Notes under the pieces: generated by a model | Database searches by the model: none | What the model was told of the DNA's origin: nothing | Seen by the model: only the letters and a program-made list of their open reading frames with translations | Made by a program: the position numbers and the translations under genes | NCBI RefSeq assembly: GCF_001598255.1 | Contig: NZ_BCYP01000033.1 | Location: forward strand, 124,001 to 188,000 | Reading direction: 5' to 3' | Origin: Mitsuaria chitosanitabida ATCC BAA-476 = NBRC 102408 | GTDB lineage: Bacteria; Pseudomonadota; Gammaproteobacteria; Burkholderiales; Burkholderiaceae_C | Length of the DNA: 64,000 bases | In this document: positions 24,701 to 32,372 of the stretch, one piece after another | Numbering within the stretch: position 1 is the first letter of the stretch | Layout: each line of letters starts with the position of its first letter

Positions 24701-25186
24701 GCCGGCCGCGAGCCGGATCTTCTCAGCCCGCTGTCGGCCACCACCGAGATCAACCTGCACGCGCCCGCGCTGCTGCCCGACGCCTACTGCGGCGACGTGC
24801 ACCAGCGGCTGTCGCTGTACAAGCGGCTGGCCACGGCCGATCGTGCCGAGCAGATCGACGCGATGCTGGAGGAGATCACCGATCGCTTCGGCAAGCTGCC
24901 GGCGCAGGGGCAGACGCTGTTCGACACGCACCGGCTGCGGGTGCTGGCCAAGCCCTACGGCGTGATGAAGATCGATGCGGCGCCCAGCGTCATCAACATC
25001 AACTTCCGGCCCAACCCGCCCATCGATCCGATGCGCGTGATCGAGCTGGTGCAGAAGAACCGCAACATCAAGCTGGTGGGCAATGAGAAGCTGCGCATCG
25101 ACAAGGCGCTCACCGATCCGAAGGATCGGGCGCATGCGGTGCGCGAAGTGCTGAGGCTGCTGGGCGCGCCGGTGAAGCAGGACTGA
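21719..25186 (+). CDS. mfd: Transcription-repair coupling factor Mfd
   Basis: Mfd removes RNA polymerase stalled at DNA lesions and recruits UvrA. The 1155-residue protein has the usual layout: a UvrB-like N-terminal region (FPDWETLPYDSFSPHQDLIS), an RNA-polymerase interaction domain (VGDPVVHTNHGIGRYLGL), RecG-like helicase motifs (Walker A GDVGFGKTEVA, Walker B VIDEEHRF, motif III LTATPIPRTL, motif VI QLRGRVGRSHHQAYAYLM), and the C-terminal TRCF domain. I start it at the ATG at 21719 (MQLSSISPGKRF) rather than a TTG three codons earlier. A TACAAT -10-like hexamer lies 45 bp upstream. Confidence 0.97.
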   Translation: MQLSSISPGKRFTLPRPVGSADALLLSRFARQQVAAGRLTLIVTAEPGDTQRLEDELKFFAPELRVAVFPDWETLPYDSFSPHQDLISERLATLWRLQQAGGKPVAERDLDVVLLPATTALTRLAPPSFLAATTFNFRQKQRLDESGLKQQLTLGGYQHVSQVVSPGEYAVRGGLIDLYPMGSPVPYRVDLFGDEVDSIRVFDPDSQRSLYPVPEVRLLPGREFPMDEASRKAFRARWREKMDGDPTKSRIYKDIDTGLATAGIEYYLPLFFDEIASVFDYLPAEAGLVLHGEVDDALQRFWTDTRERHRFLQHDPDRPILPPEEIFLRPEDFFTATHRHAVLSVRGTDAVDYARPLPDVSVERGAQEPLARLAAHLKQTPYRVLLLAESEGRRESLLELLRDNKIDPPSVKDLAEFEANRDERFAITAAPLAAGFFWNEPDDGRQIQLLTETELFATTPTTRRRRKQEQVSDVNALIKDLSELKVGDPVVHTNHGIGRYLGLINIDLGDGPSEFLHLEYADKATLYVPVAQLHLISRYTGVSAEEAPLHKLGSGQWDKAKRKAAEQVRDTAAELLNLYARRAAREGHAFRYSPHDYEAFAASFGFEETPDQRAAIHAVIQDMISPKPMDRLVCGDVGFGKTEVALRAAFVAVMGGKQVALLAPTTLLAEQHYQNIADRFGKWPVKVAEMSRFRSAKEIKAAMEGLADGSIDIVIGTHKLLSSDVKFKRLGLLVIDEEHRFGVRHKEAMKAMRAEVDVLTLTATPIPRTLGMALEGLRDLSVIATAPQRRLAIKTFVRSETSGTIREAVLRELKRGGQVYFLHNEVETIENRRMKLEELLPEARIVVAHGQMPERELERVMREFVGGKHNVLLCSTIIETGIDVPSANTIVISRADKFGLAQLHQLRGRVGRSHHQAYAYLMVPDVEGLTKQAAQRLDAIQAMEELGSGFYLAMHDLEIRGAGEVLGEHQSGNMMEVGFQLYNEMLSEAVRSLKAGREPDLLSPLSATTEINLHAPALLPDAYCGDVHQRLSLYKRLATADRAEQIDAMLEEITDRFGKLPAQGQTLFDTHRLRVLAKPYGVMKIDAAPSVININFRPNPPIDPMRVIELVQKNRNIKLVGNEKLRIDKALTDPKDRAHAVREVLRLLGAPVKQD

Positions 25187-25321
25187 GGGCCCCGCTCGGG
25201 CGCGGACGGCCCGCGCTGACTCGAACTGCTGGAAGGCGTCACGCACGTCGACCAGTTCGGGTCAGTGCGCGATCGATGACCGATTCCTAGACTGCTGGCT
25301 TCTCAACTTCGGGAGAAGCCG

Positions 25322-25732
25322 ATGCCCCAAGTGATTGTCGATCTGAGGAATGTGCCCCTGCCCGCCCATGTCCGGGAGATGAGCGAGGACGAGGACGACG
25401 GGTTCTACGAAATGATGGTGGCGGAGCGGGAGGCGCGACATCGCGGCATGGAGAACATGCCTCGTTGCCTGGCCTGCCCCCATCTGCCGCAGAACGAGGT
25501 CGAGCCCGACCTGGACGATTTCTCTCTCACCCTGATCGAAATGCGGCGCCATCGACGCGTGGCCTGCCATGCCCAAGGCGATTGCGACGACTGCCCCTAT
25601 CTGCCCGAGAACTACGGCAAGCCGGTCCGATTCCGGGTGATGGGCGTGGACGATTGGGGCGACAACGTCGCCGCCGAACAGATTCGTCTCGCGCGATTCC
25701 AAGACTGGGAGGCTCGTCATGGCGCCGACTAA
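25322..25732 (+). CDS. Unknown protein with two CxxCPxLP motifs, probable antitoxin partner of the PIN gene
   Basis: A 136-residue acidic, soluble protein that I cannot assign to a named family. Its clearest feature is an internally repeated motif: C49-LA-C52-PHLP and C88-DD-C91-PYLP, with C82 and H83 in between. This suggests one or two metal sites, or a duplicated knuckle. The N-terminus (PQVIVDLRNVPLPAHVREM) could hold a short dimerisation or DNA-binding element but no AbrB, MetJ/Arc or Phd fold is evident. GGGAGAA precedes the ATG. The PIN-domain gene overlaps its last 14 bp in another frame, which is the usual layout of antitoxin then toxin. Confidence 0.7.
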   Translation: MPQVIVDLRNVPLPAHVREMSEDEDDGFYEMMVAEREARHRGMENMPRCLACPHLPQNEVEPDLDDFSLTLIEMRRHRRVACHAQGDCDDCPYLPENYGKPVRFRVMGVDDWGDNVAAEQIRLARFQDWEARHGAD

Positions 25733-26300
25733 ACCGCTCTTCATGCTGGACTCCAACATCGTGAGCGCGCTGGTCGAGCCCGAGGGGACGCCGCGGCGCG
25801 AGCTCTGCGAACAACGCTTGGCGCAGCTCGACGGCGACCTCGCGATCAGCGTGGTGGTCGACGCGGAAGCCCGAGCGGGATTCCGCAAGAGCATGTCGAT
25901 CCGCAAGGAGGCTCGATTCCTCGAGCTCAAGCGCCGTATACGTGTCGAGTACATCGACCGCGATCTTGAGATCGCGGAGATCTACGCCATCGAGCGGGCC
26001 GCGCTGCTGCGCGCAGGGCTCCCCCTCTCCGAGCTCGACACCTTCATCGTCGCCCATGCGATCGCGCTCGGCGCCACCCTGGTGAGCAATGATCGGTCGA
26101 TGTCGCGCGTGGAACGGCTGAAGCTGGAGAACTGGTTGTTGCCGGAGCCCACGCGGTCGCGTCGCTCTCCCGGTGCGGCCGAGCCGATGGCCGACTATGC
26201 GGCGGGGCTGCGCCCCTGGACAGCGAGGGCCCCTCAATCGCCGGGTGTCTGGATGACACACGCCGATATGGCCTCGTACGCGCATGCGCATGCACAATGA
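25719..26300 (+). CDS. PIN-domain (VapC-like) ribonuclease, probable toxin
   Basis: A 193-residue PIN-domain protein. The acidic active-site residues are all visible: D11 in FMLDSNIVSAL, E50 in ISVVVDAEARAGF, D107 in LSELDTFIVAHAIALGAT and D125 in VSNDRSMSRV. VapC toxins of this kind cut tRNA or rRNA. After about residue 142 there is a tail of some 50 residues (PRSP-, Ala- and His-rich, ending HADMASYAHAHAQ) that typical 130-residue VapC proteins lack. It overlaps the upstream cysteine-motif gene by 14 bp and has its own GGAG, so the two are co-transcribed. The toxin role is inferred from fold and layout. Confidence 0.8.
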   Translation: MAPTKPLFMLDSNIVSALVEPEGTPRRELCEQRLAQLDGDLAISVVVDAEARAGFRKSMSIRKEARFLELKRRIRVEYIDRDLEIAEIYAIERAALLRAGLPLSELDTFIVAHAIALGATLVSNDRSMSRVERLKLENWLLPEPTRSRRSPGAAEPMADYAAGLRPWTARAPQSPGVWMTHADMASYAHAHAQ

Positions 26301-26374
26301 ATCGCCTCCCGGCGAGTACGCTAAGCTCCCGCCCGTCCCCGCCGGCCCATCGTCCTGATTGCTGGCGGAACCTT

Positions 26375-26413
26375 CCGCGTTCCGTATCCGCGGTTCCATG
26401 TCCGCATTCCTGT
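26375..26413 (+). repeat. Three imperfect 12-14 bp tandem repeats
   Basis: The units CCGCGTTCCGTAT, CCGCGGTTCCATGT and CCGCATTCCTGT follow one another in the gap before serB. There is no clear hairpin. It could be a decayed microsatellite or a set of binding half-sites. Confidence 0.45.
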
Positions 26414-26435
26414 CTCCGCCCCAGGCGCCGCCCGC

Positions 26436-27173
26436 ATGACCACCTCGCCGTCCTCCTCGTCGACCGATCCCTCGGTCTCCCTGACTCCGCTCGTGCTGCA
26501 AGGCTTCACGCCGCCGCTGTCGCTGGGCGGCTTCAAGCTGGCCGCCTTCGACATGGATTCGACGCTGATCACCATCGAGTGCATCGACGAGATCGCCGCC
26601 GCCGCGGGCCGCAAGGCCGAGGTCGCCGCGATCACCGAGGCCGCCATGCGTGGCGAGATCACCGACTTCAAGGACAGCCTGCGCCGCCGGCTGGCCCTGT
26701 TGAAGGGTGTCGGCGAGGACGCCCTCGCCCAGGTCCTGCGCGACCGGCTGCGCTTCAACCCCGGCGCGCGCGAACTCTGCGCGGCGCTCAAGGCAGCGGG
26801 CCTGAAGTTGGTGCTGGTGTCCGGCGGCTTCACCTACTTCACCCGTTTCGTCGCCAGCGAACTCGGCATGGACTTCGTCCGCAGCAACGAGCTGGAGATC
26901 GTCGACGGCCAGCTCACCGGCGGCCTGGTGATGCAGGACTGGGGCGACATCTGCGACGGCGAGGAGAAGCGCAGGATGATGCTGGCCTGCGCCGAGCGCA
27001 TCGGCGCCACGTCCGCGCAGTGCATCGCCGTCGGCGACGGCGCCAACGACCTGCCCATGATGGGCGCCGCCGGCCTGTCGGTGGCGTACCACGCCAAGCC
27101 CAAGGTGCGCGAGCAAGCCATGGTGGCGATCAACGACGGCGGCCTGGACCGGCTGCTCGACGTCCTGCGCTGA
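26436..27173 (+). CDS. serB: Phosphoserine phosphatase
   Basis: SerB hydrolyses phosphoserine in the last step of serine synthesis. The 245-residue HAD-superfamily protein has motif I AFDMDSTLI with nucleophile D39 and acid D41, motif II VLVSGGFTYF, and motif III/IV GDGANDLPMM. The cap segment ECIDEIAAAAGRK is typical of SerB. The first 20 or so residues are Ser/Thr-rich and unlike the family core, but no better start is evident. Single gene. Confidence 0.93.
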   Translation: MTTSPSSSSTDPSVSLTPLVLQGFTPPLSLGGFKLAAFDMDSTLITIECIDEIAAAAGRKAEVAAITEAAMRGEITDFKDSLRRRLALLKGVGEDALAQVLRDRLRFNPGARELCAALKAAGLKLVLVSGGFTYFTRFVASELGMDFVRSNELEIVDGQLTGGLVMQDWGDICDGEEKRRMMLACAERIGATSAQCIAVGDGANDLPMMGAAGLSVAYHAKPKVREQAMVAINDGGLDRLLDVLR

Positions 27174-27322
27174 GGCCTCCGCGGCCCACGGGTCGCCGTC
27201 GATGTCGCGGGCATCGGGTGCAATCGGTCACGCGACGGGGCGTTCGACCCACAGGGCGGCGTTCGTGGTCTTGTAGCGGCGCGCCATCCCTGCCATGCTG
27301 CCCGAATTGACAGGGAGCAGCG

Positions 27323-29170
27323 ATGCGAGAACAGCACGCGACCAGGACGGACGAACAGGCGTCCATCGACCATTTGCAGCGTGACGTGCTGGAGGCGGTG
27401 GCCCTCGGCCGGCCGCTGACGGCCGTCATGGACCTGCTGTGCCGCGGCGTCGAGGCGCTGGCACCGGAAGTGCTCTGCTCGGTGCTGTCGGTCTCGCCCG
27501 AGGGCGTCGTGCATCCGCTGGCCGCGCCCAGCCTGCCCGCCTCCTACAGCGCGGCGCTGGAGGGCCTGCAGGTCGGCCCGGAGGTAGGTTCCTGCGGCAC
27601 CGCCGCCTGGCGGCGCGAGGCCGTCGAGGTCACCGACATCGCCCAGGACCCGCTGTGGCGCAACTTCCGCGAGCTGGCGCTGTCCCACGGCCTGGCCGCC
27701 TGCTGGTCCACGCCCATCCTGACCGGCCACGACCAGGTGGTCGCGACCTTCGCCCTCTACTACCGCGAACCCCGCGGCGCCGCCCCCTTTCACCGCCAGA
27801 TGGTGCAGGCCTGCGCGCAGCTGTGCCAGATCGCGTTCATGCACGACCGCCATCAGCGCGAGATCGAACGCCTGGCCTACTTCGACGGCGTCACCGGGCT
27901 GCCCAATCGCACGCTGCTCGGCGACCGCGCCCGCCAGACCCTGCTGCTGGCGACCCGCGCCGAGGCGCCGGTGTCCCTGCTGCTGCTGGACATCGACCGC
28001 TTCAAGACCGTCAACGATTCGCTGGGCCACGCGGTCGGTGATCAGGTCCTCCAGCACATCGCCGCGCGCCTGCTGCGCGTGCTGCGCGACAGCGACACCC
28101 TGGCCCGCATCGGCGGCGACGAGTTCGTCGTCCTGCTGCCCGGCTGCATCGCCGAGGACGCGATGCACGTGGCCGCCAAGCTGCGCGCGGCGCTGGAGGC
28201 GCCGATCCCGCTCGACGGCAGCCACGCGCGCGTGCAGCTGACCGCCAGCATCGGCGTCTGCGCCTTTCCCAAGGACGGCACCGACCTCGACCAGCTGCTG
28301 AAGAACGCCGACATCGCGATGTACGAGGCCAAGCGCGCCGGCCGTGACTGCGCGCGCTTCTTCCTGCACGCGATGAACCAGGCGCTGGACGAGCGGCTGG
28401 ACATCGAGGCGGCGTTGCGCCACGCGCTCTCGAACCACCTGCTGCAACTGCACTACCAGCCCAAGGTGCGGGTCGCCGACCGCCGGCTGGTCGGCGTCGA
28501 GGCGCTGCTGCGCTGGCACGACGCCGCGCGCGGCTGGGTGCCACCGGACCGATTCATCCCGGTCGCCGAGGAAAGCGGCCTGATCAACGCCTTGGACGCG
28601 TGGGTGCTGGAACATGGCTGCGCGCAGCTGGCGCGCTGGCGGGCGGCGGACGTGGACGTGCCGGCGTTGTCGGTCAACGTCTCCCCGCAACGCTTCCATC
28701 AGGACGATGTCGCCGCCCATGCGCGCGCGGTCCTGGCACGCCACGGGCTCGCGGCGCAAGACCTGACCCTGGAAGTGACGGAGCGCCTGATGCTCGACGA
28801 CACCAGCCGGCCGCGGGAGCAGCTGCAACAGCTCAACGAGATGGGCGTGGGCGTGTCGGTGGACGACTTCGGGACCGGCTACTCCAGCTTGAGCTACCTC
28901 AAGCGCCTGCCGGTGACCGAGCTCAAGCTGGACAAGAGCTTCGTGCGCGACCTGGAGCAGGACGCCGACGACCGGGCGCTGTCCAGCGCCGTGATCGGCA
29001 TCGGACGCTCGCTCGGGCTGACCGTGGTCGCCGAGGGCGTCGAGACCGAGGGGCAGCGAGAGATCCTGCTGGGCATGGGCTGCGAGGCGGCCCAGGGTTG
29101 GCTGTTCGGGCGACCGATGGCCGCGGACGCGCTGGCCGCGTGGATCGCGGAACGCGCCCGCGACGCCTGA
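27323..29170 (+). CDS. GAF-GGDEF-EAL cyclic-di-GMP signalling protein
   Basis: A 615-residue cytoplasmic protein without membrane segments. A GAF sensor (about 15-175; GPEVGSCGTAAWRREAVEV) is followed by a GGDEF domain with intact GGDEF (264-268) and an inhibitory RxxD site (RDSD, 255-258), then an EAL domain with intact EAL (393-395), EVTERLM, DDFGTGYSSLSYLKRLP and AEGVETEGQ. Both diguanylate cyclase and phosphodiesterase motifs look functional, so the net direction cannot be predicted. The GAF domain resembles those that follow SCGTA and precede ...DPLW in many beta-proteobacterial regulators. The ligand is unknown. Confidence 0.92.
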   Translation: MREQHATRTDEQASIDHLQRDVLEAVALGRPLTAVMDLLCRGVEALAPEVLCSVLSVSPEGVVHPLAAPSLPASYSAALEGLQVGPEVGSCGTAAWRREAVEVTDIAQDPLWRNFRELALSHGLAACWSTPILTGHDQVVATFALYYREPRGAAPFHRQMVQACAQLCQIAFMHDRHQREIERLAYFDGVTGLPNRTLLGDRARQTLLLATRAEAPVSLLLLDIDRFKTVNDSLGHAVGDQVLQHIAARLLRVLRDSDTLARIGGDEFVVLLPGCIAEDAMHVAAKLRAALEAPIPLDGSHARVQLTASIGVCAFPKDGTDLDQLLKNADIAMYEAKRAGRDCARFFLHAMNQALDERLDIEAALRHALSNHLLQLHYQPKVRVADRRLVGVEALLRWHDAARGWVPPDRFIPVAEESGLINALDAWVLEHGCAQLARWRAADVDVPALSVNVSPQRFHQDDVAAHARAVLARHGLAAQDLTLEVTERLMLDDTSRPREQLQQLNEMGVGVSVDDFGTGYSSLSYLKRLPVTELKLDKSFVRDLEQDADDRALSSAVIGIGRSLGLTVVAEGVETEGQREILLGMGCEAAQGWLFGRPMAADALAAWIAERARDA

Positions 29171-29204
29171 TCGCCCACGCGGACCACGCGAACCGCGCGC
29201 GGGA

Positions 29205-29729
29205 TCACACGGCCGGATGCACCGGCTTGGGCGTGACGACGATGCCGTCCTCGTCCGCGTAGAGCCAGTCGCCGGGGCGGATCCACACGCCCTCGATCTG
29301 CACGGGGACATCGGCCAGGCCTTGCTCGCGACGCTCGGTCGGCATGGGCACATGGCCCAGCGCGAAGAGGCCCACCGAGGCGGCGCGCAGTTCCTCCAGA
29401 TCCCGGACGGCGCCATGGATCAGCAGGCCGGCCCAGCCGTTCTTGGCCGCGCTGACGGCCAGATTGCCGCCGACCAGCGAGCGCCGCAGCGATCCACCGC
29501 CGTCGACGACCAGCACGCGGCCGGCGCCGAAGCTCTCGACCGCGGCCTTCACCAGCGAGTTGTCGTCCAGGCAGCGCACCGTGGCCACCGGCCCGGCGAA
29601 GCGCGGGAACCCGCCGTAGCCGCGATACAGCGAGCCGGGCAGCCAGCGGGTGTCGCCGCTGCTGTCGGACTTCAGCGAATCGCAGAGGTCGCAGGTGGAG
29701 AAACGGATCGCGGGGGTCGGGGTCGTCAT
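29205..29729 (-). CDS. RraA-family protein (RNase E inhibitor-like or 4-hydroxy-4-methyl-2-oxoglutarate aldolase)
   Basis: A 174-residue RraA/MenG-like protein. The family core is visible: ATVRCLDDNSLVKAAVE, GRVLVVDGGGSLRRSLVGGN and the following GWAGLLIHGAVRD, where the G-x-x-x-x-D-x-x metal/oxyanion site of HMG/CHA aldolases lies (R-D at the end). Proteins of this type are either RNase E regulators or class II pyruvate aldolases and oxaloacetate decarboxylases; sequence alone does not separate them. A small S4-domain gene follows 65 bp upstream on the same strand order. Confidence 0.85.
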   Translation of the reverse strand: MTTPTPAIRFSTCDLCDSLKSDSSGDTRWLPGSLYRGYGGFPRFAGPVATVRCLDDNSLVKAAVESFGAGRVLVVDGGGSLRRSLVGGNLAVSAAKNGWAGLLIHGAVRDLEELRAASVGLFALGHVPMPTERREQGLADVPVQIEGVWIRPGDWLYADEDGIVVTPKPVHPAV

Positions 29730-29793
29730 CGCGGGGCTCCTGGAGCCTCCGCGCTGGGCCGGAGGACTCGGCGGTCGGGGGTTCGGAAAGGGA

Positions 29794-30021
29794 TCAGGCG
29801 GGGGCCTGCACCTCGATGCGCTGGCCGTTGAACTCGATCACTTGACCCGCGCGGATCTTGGCGGTCTTGCGCAGCTCGACCTGGCCGTCGACGCGGACCT
29901 GCCCTTCGGAAATGAAGTGCCGGGCCTCGCCACCGCTGCCGGTCAGCGCGGTGGCCTTGAGCAGCTTGTCGAGTTCGATGAAGTCGCCGCGCAGGGCGAA
30001 AGGGATCACGGGTGCAGACAT
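29794..30021 (-). CDS. S4-domain RNA-binding protein (YbcJ-like)
   Basis: A 75-residue single S4 domain. FIELDKLLKATALTGSGGEA and the following HFISEGQVRVDG match the short S4 proteins typified by E. coli YbcJ, which bind RNA. The gene lies just upstream of the RraA-family gene on the same strand. An RNA-related pairing is attractive but unproven. Confidence 0.85.
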   Translation of the reverse strand: MSAPVIPFALRGDFIELDKLLKATALTGSGGEARHFISEGQVRVDGQVELRKTAKIRAGQVIEFNGQRIEVQAPA

Positions 30022-30099
30022 CGGCGCATTGTCCTTCAGCCGGTCGGTGGGTCCGTCGGGCCTCGCGGGTCCTGCGGCGCGGGGACTTGTCCGTCGGCG

Positions 30100-31833
30100 T
30101 CAGCCGCCGGCCAGGCGTCGCCGCGCGGCCTCGCGGATGGTGGTGAGGGTGGCGCGGCTGGTGGAGACATCAGCAGGCAGCTTCAGGTGCAGCAAGGTGG
30201 GGGTCTGCGCGGCGATGGCCTGGCGCAACGCGGGCTCGACGTCCGCAGTGCGCTCGGCGCTGAAGGCCTGCCAGCCGAAGGCCCGCGCCATCGCGGCGAA
30301 GTCGGGGTTGTGCAGGTCGCTGCCGCTGACGCGGCCGGGGTACTCGCGTTCCTGGTGCATGCGGATGGTGCCGTAGGTGCCGTTGTCGACGACCACGCAG
30401 ATCAGCTTGCGCGCGCCATGGGCCATCGCGGTGGCCATCTCCTGGCCGGTCATCAGGAAGTCGCCGTCGCCCGCGATGTTCACCACCCAGCGATCCTGCT
30501 GCAGCACGCTGGCCGCCACCGCGGCCGGGAAGCCGTAGCCCATGGCGCCGCTGGTGGGCGCGAGCTGCGTCCGCCCGCCCTGATGCAGCGCGGTGTAGCG
30601 GTGGAAGCGGTGCAGCCAGCCGCTGTAGTTGCCGGCGCCGTTGGTGAAGATGGTCTCGGCGGGCAGCAGGCGGTCGAGCGTGCGGATCACCTCGGTCATG
30701 TCCATCGGGGCCACGGGCTGCGCCTGCTGGTTGCGCTGGTAGTCGGCATGGGCCTCGCGGGTCCAGTCGAGCCAGGGCAGCTCCTGCGCGCCGCCGGGCG
30801 GACGCAGCTGCTGCAGCGCCAGCGCCGCCGTGCTCATGCTGGCCTGGATCATCTGGTCGGCGGCGTAGACGCGGCCCAGTTCCTCCGCGCCCGCGTGGAT
30901 GTGGACCAGCTGCTGCGCCGGCCGCGGCGCCTTCAGCAAGGTGTAGCCGCCGGTGGTCATCTCGCCCAGACGCGGGCCGATCGCCAGGATCAGGTCCGCG
31001 TCCGCGACGCGGCGGGCCAGCGCCGGGTTGATGCCGATGCCGACATCGCCCGCATAGAGCGGATCGCGGTTGTCGAACAGGTCCTGGAAGCGGAAGGCGC
31101 AGCCGACGGGGAGCTGCCAGGCCTGCGCGAAATCCTGCAGCGCGACGGTGGATTCGGAGGTCCAGCCCCCGCCGCCGGCGATGACGAAGGGCCGCTGCGC
31201 GGCCTCGAGCCGGGCCTGCAGCTCGACGAGGTCGGCGGGCGCCGGCCAGGCCACCGCGGCCTTGGCCCGCGGCAGCACGGGCGCGTCGGTGAGTTGCGTG
31301 AGCATGTCCTCGGGCAGCACCAGCACGACCGGGCCGGGACGTCCTTGCAGCGCCGTGTGGAAGGCGCGGGCGACGTACTCGGGCAGCCGGTCGGCGTCCT
31401 GGATCTCGCCGACCCACTTGGCCATGCCCAGCGTGCCGGGCCCGAACATCTGCCGGTAGTCGACCTCCTGGAAGGCCTCGCGATCGCGTTGATCGCTGGC
31501 CACCTGGCCGATGAACAGGACCAGGGGCGTGGAGTCCTGGAAGGCGGTGTGCAGGCCGATGCTGGCGTTGGTCGCGCCGGGCCCGCGGGTCACGAAGCAG
31601 ATGCCCGGGCGACCGGTGAGCTTGCCCTGCGCCTCGGCCATGAAGGCCGCGCCGCCCTCCTGCCGGCAGGCGACGAAGCGGATGCGGTCGCGGTGCTCGT
31701 GGAAACCGTCGAGGACGGCGAGGAAGGACTCGCCTGGAACGCCGAAGGCGGTGTCGACGCCTTGCTCGATCAGGGCTTCGACGAGGACATGGCCGGCGGA
31801 ACGCGCGCCGGCTCGCGGAGGGCTGCTGTTCAT
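30100..31833 (-). CDS. Thiamine diphosphate-dependent acetolactate synthase-like enzyme
   Basis: A 577-residue ThDP enzyme with the three-domain POX/AHAS layout. The catalytic Glu is E59 (CRQEGGAAFMAEAQG), VTRGPGATNASIGLHTAFQD follows, and the ThDP-metal motif runs from GDGDF (455-459) to N484. The start is at 31833, since upstream codons in the same frame are not family-like. It could be a catabolic acetolactate synthase, a benzoylformate decarboxylase or a sulfoacetaldehyde/oxalyl-CoA type enzyme; no regulatory (IlvN) subunit lies beside it, which argues against the anabolic AHAS. Expressed alone. Confidence 0.8.
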   Translation of the reverse strand: MNSSPPRAGARSAGHVLVEALIEQGVDTAFGVPGESFLAVLDGFHEHRDRIRFVACRQEGGAAFMAEAQGKLTGRPGICFVTRGPGATNASIGLHTAFQDSTPLVLFIGQVASDQRDREAFQEVDYRQMFGPGTLGMAKWVGEIQDADRLPEYVARAFHTALQGRPGPVVLVLPEDMLTQLTDAPVLPRAKAAVAWPAPADLVELQARLEAAQRPFVIAGGGGWTSESTVALQDFAQAWQLPVGCAFRFQDLFDNRDPLYAGDVGIGINPALARRVADADLILAIGPRLGEMTTGGYTLLKAPRPAQQLVHIHAGAEELGRVYAADQMIQASMSTAALALQQLRPPGGAQELPWLDWTREAHADYQRNQQAQPVAPMDMTEVIRTLDRLLPAETIFTNGAGNYSGWLHRFHRYTALHQGGRTQLAPTSGAMGYGFPAAVAASVLQQDRWVVNIAGDGDFLMTGQEMATAMAHGARKLICVVVDNGTYGTIRMHQEREYPGRVSGSDLHNPDFAAMARAFGWQAFSAERTADVEPALRQAIAAQTPTLLHLKLPADVSTSRATLTTIREAARRRLAGG

Positions 31834-31889
31834 GGCGGACGACTGTAGCGAGCGGATCCGTTCGTGCAAGCGGGATGCGCCTGAGAGGG

Positions 31890-32372
31890 TCACTTCTTGC
31901 GGCCAAGCAAACTGTCGACCACGCCCATCAGCTTCTCGCCGACCAGCGAGTACGCGTTGTCGGCCGCGACATCCTTCTTGGCGGACACGCCGCGCAGGAT
32001 GGAGATCACCAGCACCGTCGGCACCGAGAACAGCGCGATCATGATGGCGATGAACACATGCCAGGACGACGTATCGGCGCCTGGCACCGGGCACTCCACC
32101 ATGTGCAGGACGTCGTCCGCGAGATCCGAGATAGGGATGCAGTCGAAGGGCCAGATGCCCATCTGGCGAAGCACGACCATGACGCCGATCGCGTACAGCG
32201 CGCCCGCGATTGCGAGGCCACCGTAGGCGCTGGCTCGCTTGAGCCGGTAGTCCAGATGGGCGAGATCGAATTTCCTCAACTCGGTCGACGACGGCGAGTC
32301 GTCGTCGAAGTAGTACGCGGGTGGGACGATGGTGGGCTCGCCTTCCTCCGACGCGGGATCCTGATGGCTCAT
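31890..32372 (-). CDS. Two-TM protein overlapping the Panacea gene; candidate toxin
   Basis: A 160-residue membrane protein of no family I can name. The first 45 residues are acidic and soluble; TM1 is about 50-69 (YGGLAIAGALYAIGVMVVL), a loop of about 35 residues has two Cys (C78, C94), TM2 is about 105-127, and a basic tail ends LLGRKK. Its start codon overlaps the stop of the Panacea-domain gene by four bases, so the two are coupled. Panacea antitoxins are known to pair with very diverse toxins, including small membrane-spanning ones, so a membrane-disrupting toxin is the leading guess. Confidence 0.7.
   Translation of the reverse strand: MSHQDPASEEGEPTIVPPAYYFDDDSPSSTELRKFDLAHLDYRLKRASAYGGLAIAGALYAIGVMVVLRQMGIWPFDCIPISDLADDVLHMVECPVPGADTSSWHVFIAIMIALFSVPTVLVISILRGVSAKKDVAADNAYSLVGEKLMGVVDSLLGRKK

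Noticed and set aside
21671..25246. A 1191-codon minus-strand frame
   Set aside because: Exact antisense of mfd; low-complexity His/Arg/Gln-rich shadow.
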